Below, one piece after another: positions 5,384-7,193 of a stretch of 7,193 nucleotides of DNA (positions within the stretch are counted from its first letter, which is position 1; each line of letters opens with the position of its first letter). The notes beneath the pieces are model-generated. The model searched no databases and was not told the origin of the DNA. It worked only from the letters and a program-made list of their open reading frames with translations. Source of the DNA: JAAXTT01 sp964530215 (GTDB lineage Bacteria > Bacillota > Desulfotomaculia > Desulfotomaculales > Desulfocucumaceae); assembly GCA_964530215.1 (NCBI GenBank), contig CAZHAJ010000091.1:1-7193 (forward strand), given 5' to 3'. The position numbers and the translations under genes were made by a program.

Positions 5384-6796
5384 TTACTTTAGCTTCATCA
5401 ATCTTTCTTTGGTGCTTAAAATATAGGTAATTCTAACTCCGAAGTTTTCATTAACCACAACTACTTCACCCCGGGCTACCAATGTTCCGTTAATAAGTAT
5501 TTCTACCGGCTCATCCACTATTGAGGATAGCTCAACAATAGCACCGGGTGTTAATGCCAATACTTCTTTTATTGGTCTTTTTGTTCGTCCCAATACAACA
5601 CTGACTTTCAGCGGAACATCTAGTAGAAGCTCTAACTTTTTCTTCTCTTCGGCGGACAGTTCCACTGACGGTCCTTCCTGAGCCGATGGCTTCATTTGTT
5701 GTTGTGCTATTGGTGCCGCCTGAGCAGTGGATTGTTTTTGTTCTTTTTCAGACCAAAAATCGGAGTTTAGCCAGTCGTCTTCCTCCTCTTTTACCTCCCT
5801 TGTCTCTTTTGGCCGCTCTGGCTCAGCTTTACTCTGCTGAGAATCCCTAGAAGGAGCGTCAGTAATCTGGGGCTCGGAAACGGCCTCGGAAGCCGCCACT
5901 TCCGCTGATTCACCTAAAAGATTTTTCATCATCAATTCAACTTGACTCTTTGCTGTCTTTACACTCATGACCTGCATTATTTCAGTATCCAATAAATCCC
6001 CGATCTTCATATCAAAGGACACCAAAACAATTTCCTCGTCATCAATGGGAAGATTATATTCTTTTCCCACATCCCATATATTGGTAATAGGAGGTGATAT
6101 ATTTATAGGCATACTGAACATTGATGACAATGAAGTAGAAGCCGAACCAATCATTTGATTCATCGCTTCTGAAGCAGCACTTAATTCAATTTCCCCTATA
6201 TTTTCGTCCGCTTCAACTTCACCGGTGCCACCCATCATCAGATCTGCCATTACAACCGCATCATTCATTTTAATAACTAAAATATTATACCCCGTAAGAC
6301 CTGCATTGAAATCAACTTGTATTACAACATTGGGCACTTCAAAATTTCCAAAAAACTCGTGTCTGGACATTAATTCAACCCTGGGACTGGTAATAACCAC
6401 CCGTTGATTAAGCAACTCAGACAACGCGGTGGATCCTGAACCCATGGTTATATTGCCCACTTCCCCCAAAGCGTCCTTTTCCTGTTGACTTAAAACACTG
6501 CCTACAGAATCAGAAGGCTTAGCTACCTTAGTATCACCGACATCCGGAGTTTCGGGCGGGCTTTCAGTCTTGGTTTCCTCTGTATTCTCAATGTCTTTTC
6601 CCCCGTCAACGACATCATCCTGAGGGGACTGCGTTTCATCTGCCTGCTGCTCAGCATTCTCTTCATCTTGTTGTTGTTCAACTTCTGAGAGCGGTTCATT
6701 TTCGTCCGCCGTCTTTTTTCCCTCTGCAGCGGAATCTCCCCCGCCCCTTAACAGAGCATCTATTTCTTCCTGACTAAGCATATTATTATCAGTCAT
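5384..6796 (-). CDS. fliY: Flagellar motor switch phosphatase FliY (CheC-FliN fusion)
   Basis: FliY is the C-ring protein of Gram-positive-type flagellar motors that also dephosphorylates CheY-P. The N-terminal MLSQEEIDALLRG (6-18) is the CheY-P binding peptide shared with FliM. A low-complexity acidic linker follows (about 20-100). The CheC-like domain (about 103-295) keeps both phosphatase motifs, Asp108-x3-Glu112-x2-Asn115 and Ser206-x3-Glu210-x2-Asn213, so it should be active. After a second charged, Gln-rich linker (about 296-378), the FliN/SpoA domain (about 385-465, LLLDVPLKVSVVLGRTKRPIKEVL onward) builds the ring. At 470 residues it is longer than the roughly 380 of B. subtilis FliY, and the excess lies in the linkers. 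It overlaps the fliM stop by 8 bases (ATGACTGA) with a GAGGGGGGG site 7 bases upstream. No motility gene follows before the convergent operon. Confidence 0.96.
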   Translation of the reverse strand: MTDNNMLSQEEIDALLRGGGDSAAEGKKTADENEPLSEVEQQQDEENAEQQADETQSPQDDVVDGGKDIENTEETKTESPPETPDVGDTKVAKPSDSVGSVLSQQEKDALGEVGNITMGSGSTALSELLNQRVVITSPRVELMSRHEFFGNFEVPNVVIQVDFNAGLTGYNILVIKMNDAVVMADLMMGGTGEVEADENIGEIELSAASEAMNQMIGSASTSLSSMFSMPINISPPITNIWDVGKEYNLPIDDEEIVLVSFDMKIGDLLDTEIMQVMSVKTAKSQVELMMKNLLGESAEVAASEAVSEPQITDAPSRDSQQSKAEPERPKETREVKEEEDDWLNSDFWSEKEQKQSTAQAAPIAQQQMKPSAQEGPSVELSAEEKKKLELLLDVPLKVSVVLGRTKRPIKEVLALTPGAIVELSSIVDEPVEILINGTLVARGEVVVVNENFGVRITYILSTKERLMKLK

Positions 6797-7193
6797 TACT
6801 TTGCCCCCCCTCTGTAAGGGATACCACTTGAACCGCCAGTTTCTGGTTTACTCTGCCGGCCTGGACTCCAAATTTAAGTTCTCCTTCTACATACAGATCT
6901 AAATCATGATCGACCCGTCTGGAGAGTACCAAAACATCTTCAGCCTGCAAATCAAAAAAGTCACTTACCGTTATATCCGTCTCCCCCAAGATCACTTCCA
7001 GGTCAATATCCGAGTGACCTAACCAGTGCCTGATCAATCCCACTTCCTTATCTTTGGGACTGTCAGAGACCCTTAAAAATTGCTGTTTAATTGACAGTTT
7101 TGAAATAACCGGTTCCAGGACAATATGAGGCACGCACAGATTCATCAGACCCCTTTGCTCATCATCAATGGAAACCGAGAAAGTAACCAAGGC
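6789..7193 (-). CDS. fliM: Flagellar motor switch protein FliM, C-terminal part (5' end outside window)
   Basis: The frame is open to the right edge and yields the last 134 residues of FliM; codon 7193-7191 (GCC) is in frame, so the apparent TTG at 7190 is not a start. Two regions are visible. The end of the middle domain contains MNLCVPHIVLEPVISKLS, the conserved FliM segment that closes the ring-forming domain. The SpoA/FliN-like C-terminal domain, from about GHSDIDLEVILGETDITVSDFFDLQAEDV, includes the VDHDLDLYVEGELKFGVQAGRVNQKLAVQV stretch typical of FliM. FliM sits between FliG and the FliY/FliN ring and passes the CheY-P signal to the rotor. Its TGA stop lies within the fliY start region (8-base overlap), which points to coupled translation of two ring subunits. 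The N-terminal CheY-binding peptide and most of the middle domain lie outside the window. Confidence 0.95.
   Translation of the reverse strand, partial: ALVTFSVSIDDEQRGLMNLCVPHIVLEPVISKLSIKQQFLRVSDSPKDKEVGLIRHWLGHSDIDLEVILGETDITVSDFFDLQAEDVLVLSRRVDHDLDLYVEGELKFGVQAGRVNQKLAVQVVSLTEGGQSND

Noticed and set aside
5376..5398. Inverted repeat ATGAAG/CTTCAT spanning the fliY stop, as a fliY terminator
   Set aside because: In the fliY direction it is followed by A residues rather than Ts, so it lacks the terminator tail.

Overview
The window reads as ordinary housekeeping and motility DNA from an AT-rich, Gram-positive-type bacterium. A class Clostridia genome is most likely, perhaps Desulfotomaculum/Peptococcaceae-like. 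The grounds are a FliY-type (CheC-FliN fusion) motor switch protein, YpjD- and YwbE-type genes first named in Bacillus, strong GGAGG-type ribosome binding sites, and frequent GTG/TTG starts. The genus is a guess from protein flavour, not a database result.

Left part, minus strand (1-2324): a purine salvage and GMP synthesis unit reads hpt, then guaA, then ywbE (cut by the left edge). It has a candidate promoter in front of hpt (2293-2324), and gaps of only 29 and 10 bases between its genes. Hpt makes IMP/GMP from free bases, and GuaA converts XMP to GMP.

Middle (2325-5340): a 350-base non-coding stretch holds two minus-strand terminator hairpins. They lie behind a single gene for a membrane-anchored extracytoplasmic protein of unknown function (2609-3319, minus). 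Divergent from it is a two-gene plus-strand operon: a YpjD/MazG-type nucleotide pyrophosphohydrolase and a DUF1015 protein, coupled by a one-base TAATG overlap. A clear rho-independent terminator (5308-5347) closes this operon. Just before it are a hairpin and a possible 22-codon ORF whose start codon lies inside the hairpin.

Right part (5384-7193, minus): the 3' end of fliM, cut by the right edge, overlaps fliY by 8 bases. Together they encode the FliM/FliY part of the flagellar C-ring. fliY is the last gene of this motility unit, since it meets the DUF1015 operon tail to tail.

I see no mobile element, CRISPR array, tRNA or rRNA. Nothing here is clearly a new system. The best leads are the DUF1015 protein with its ParB/Srx-like DGHHR motif paired with a nucleotide pyrophosphohydrolase, the hairpin/small-ORF/terminator arrangement at 5228-5347, and the structured spacer at 2399-2556.
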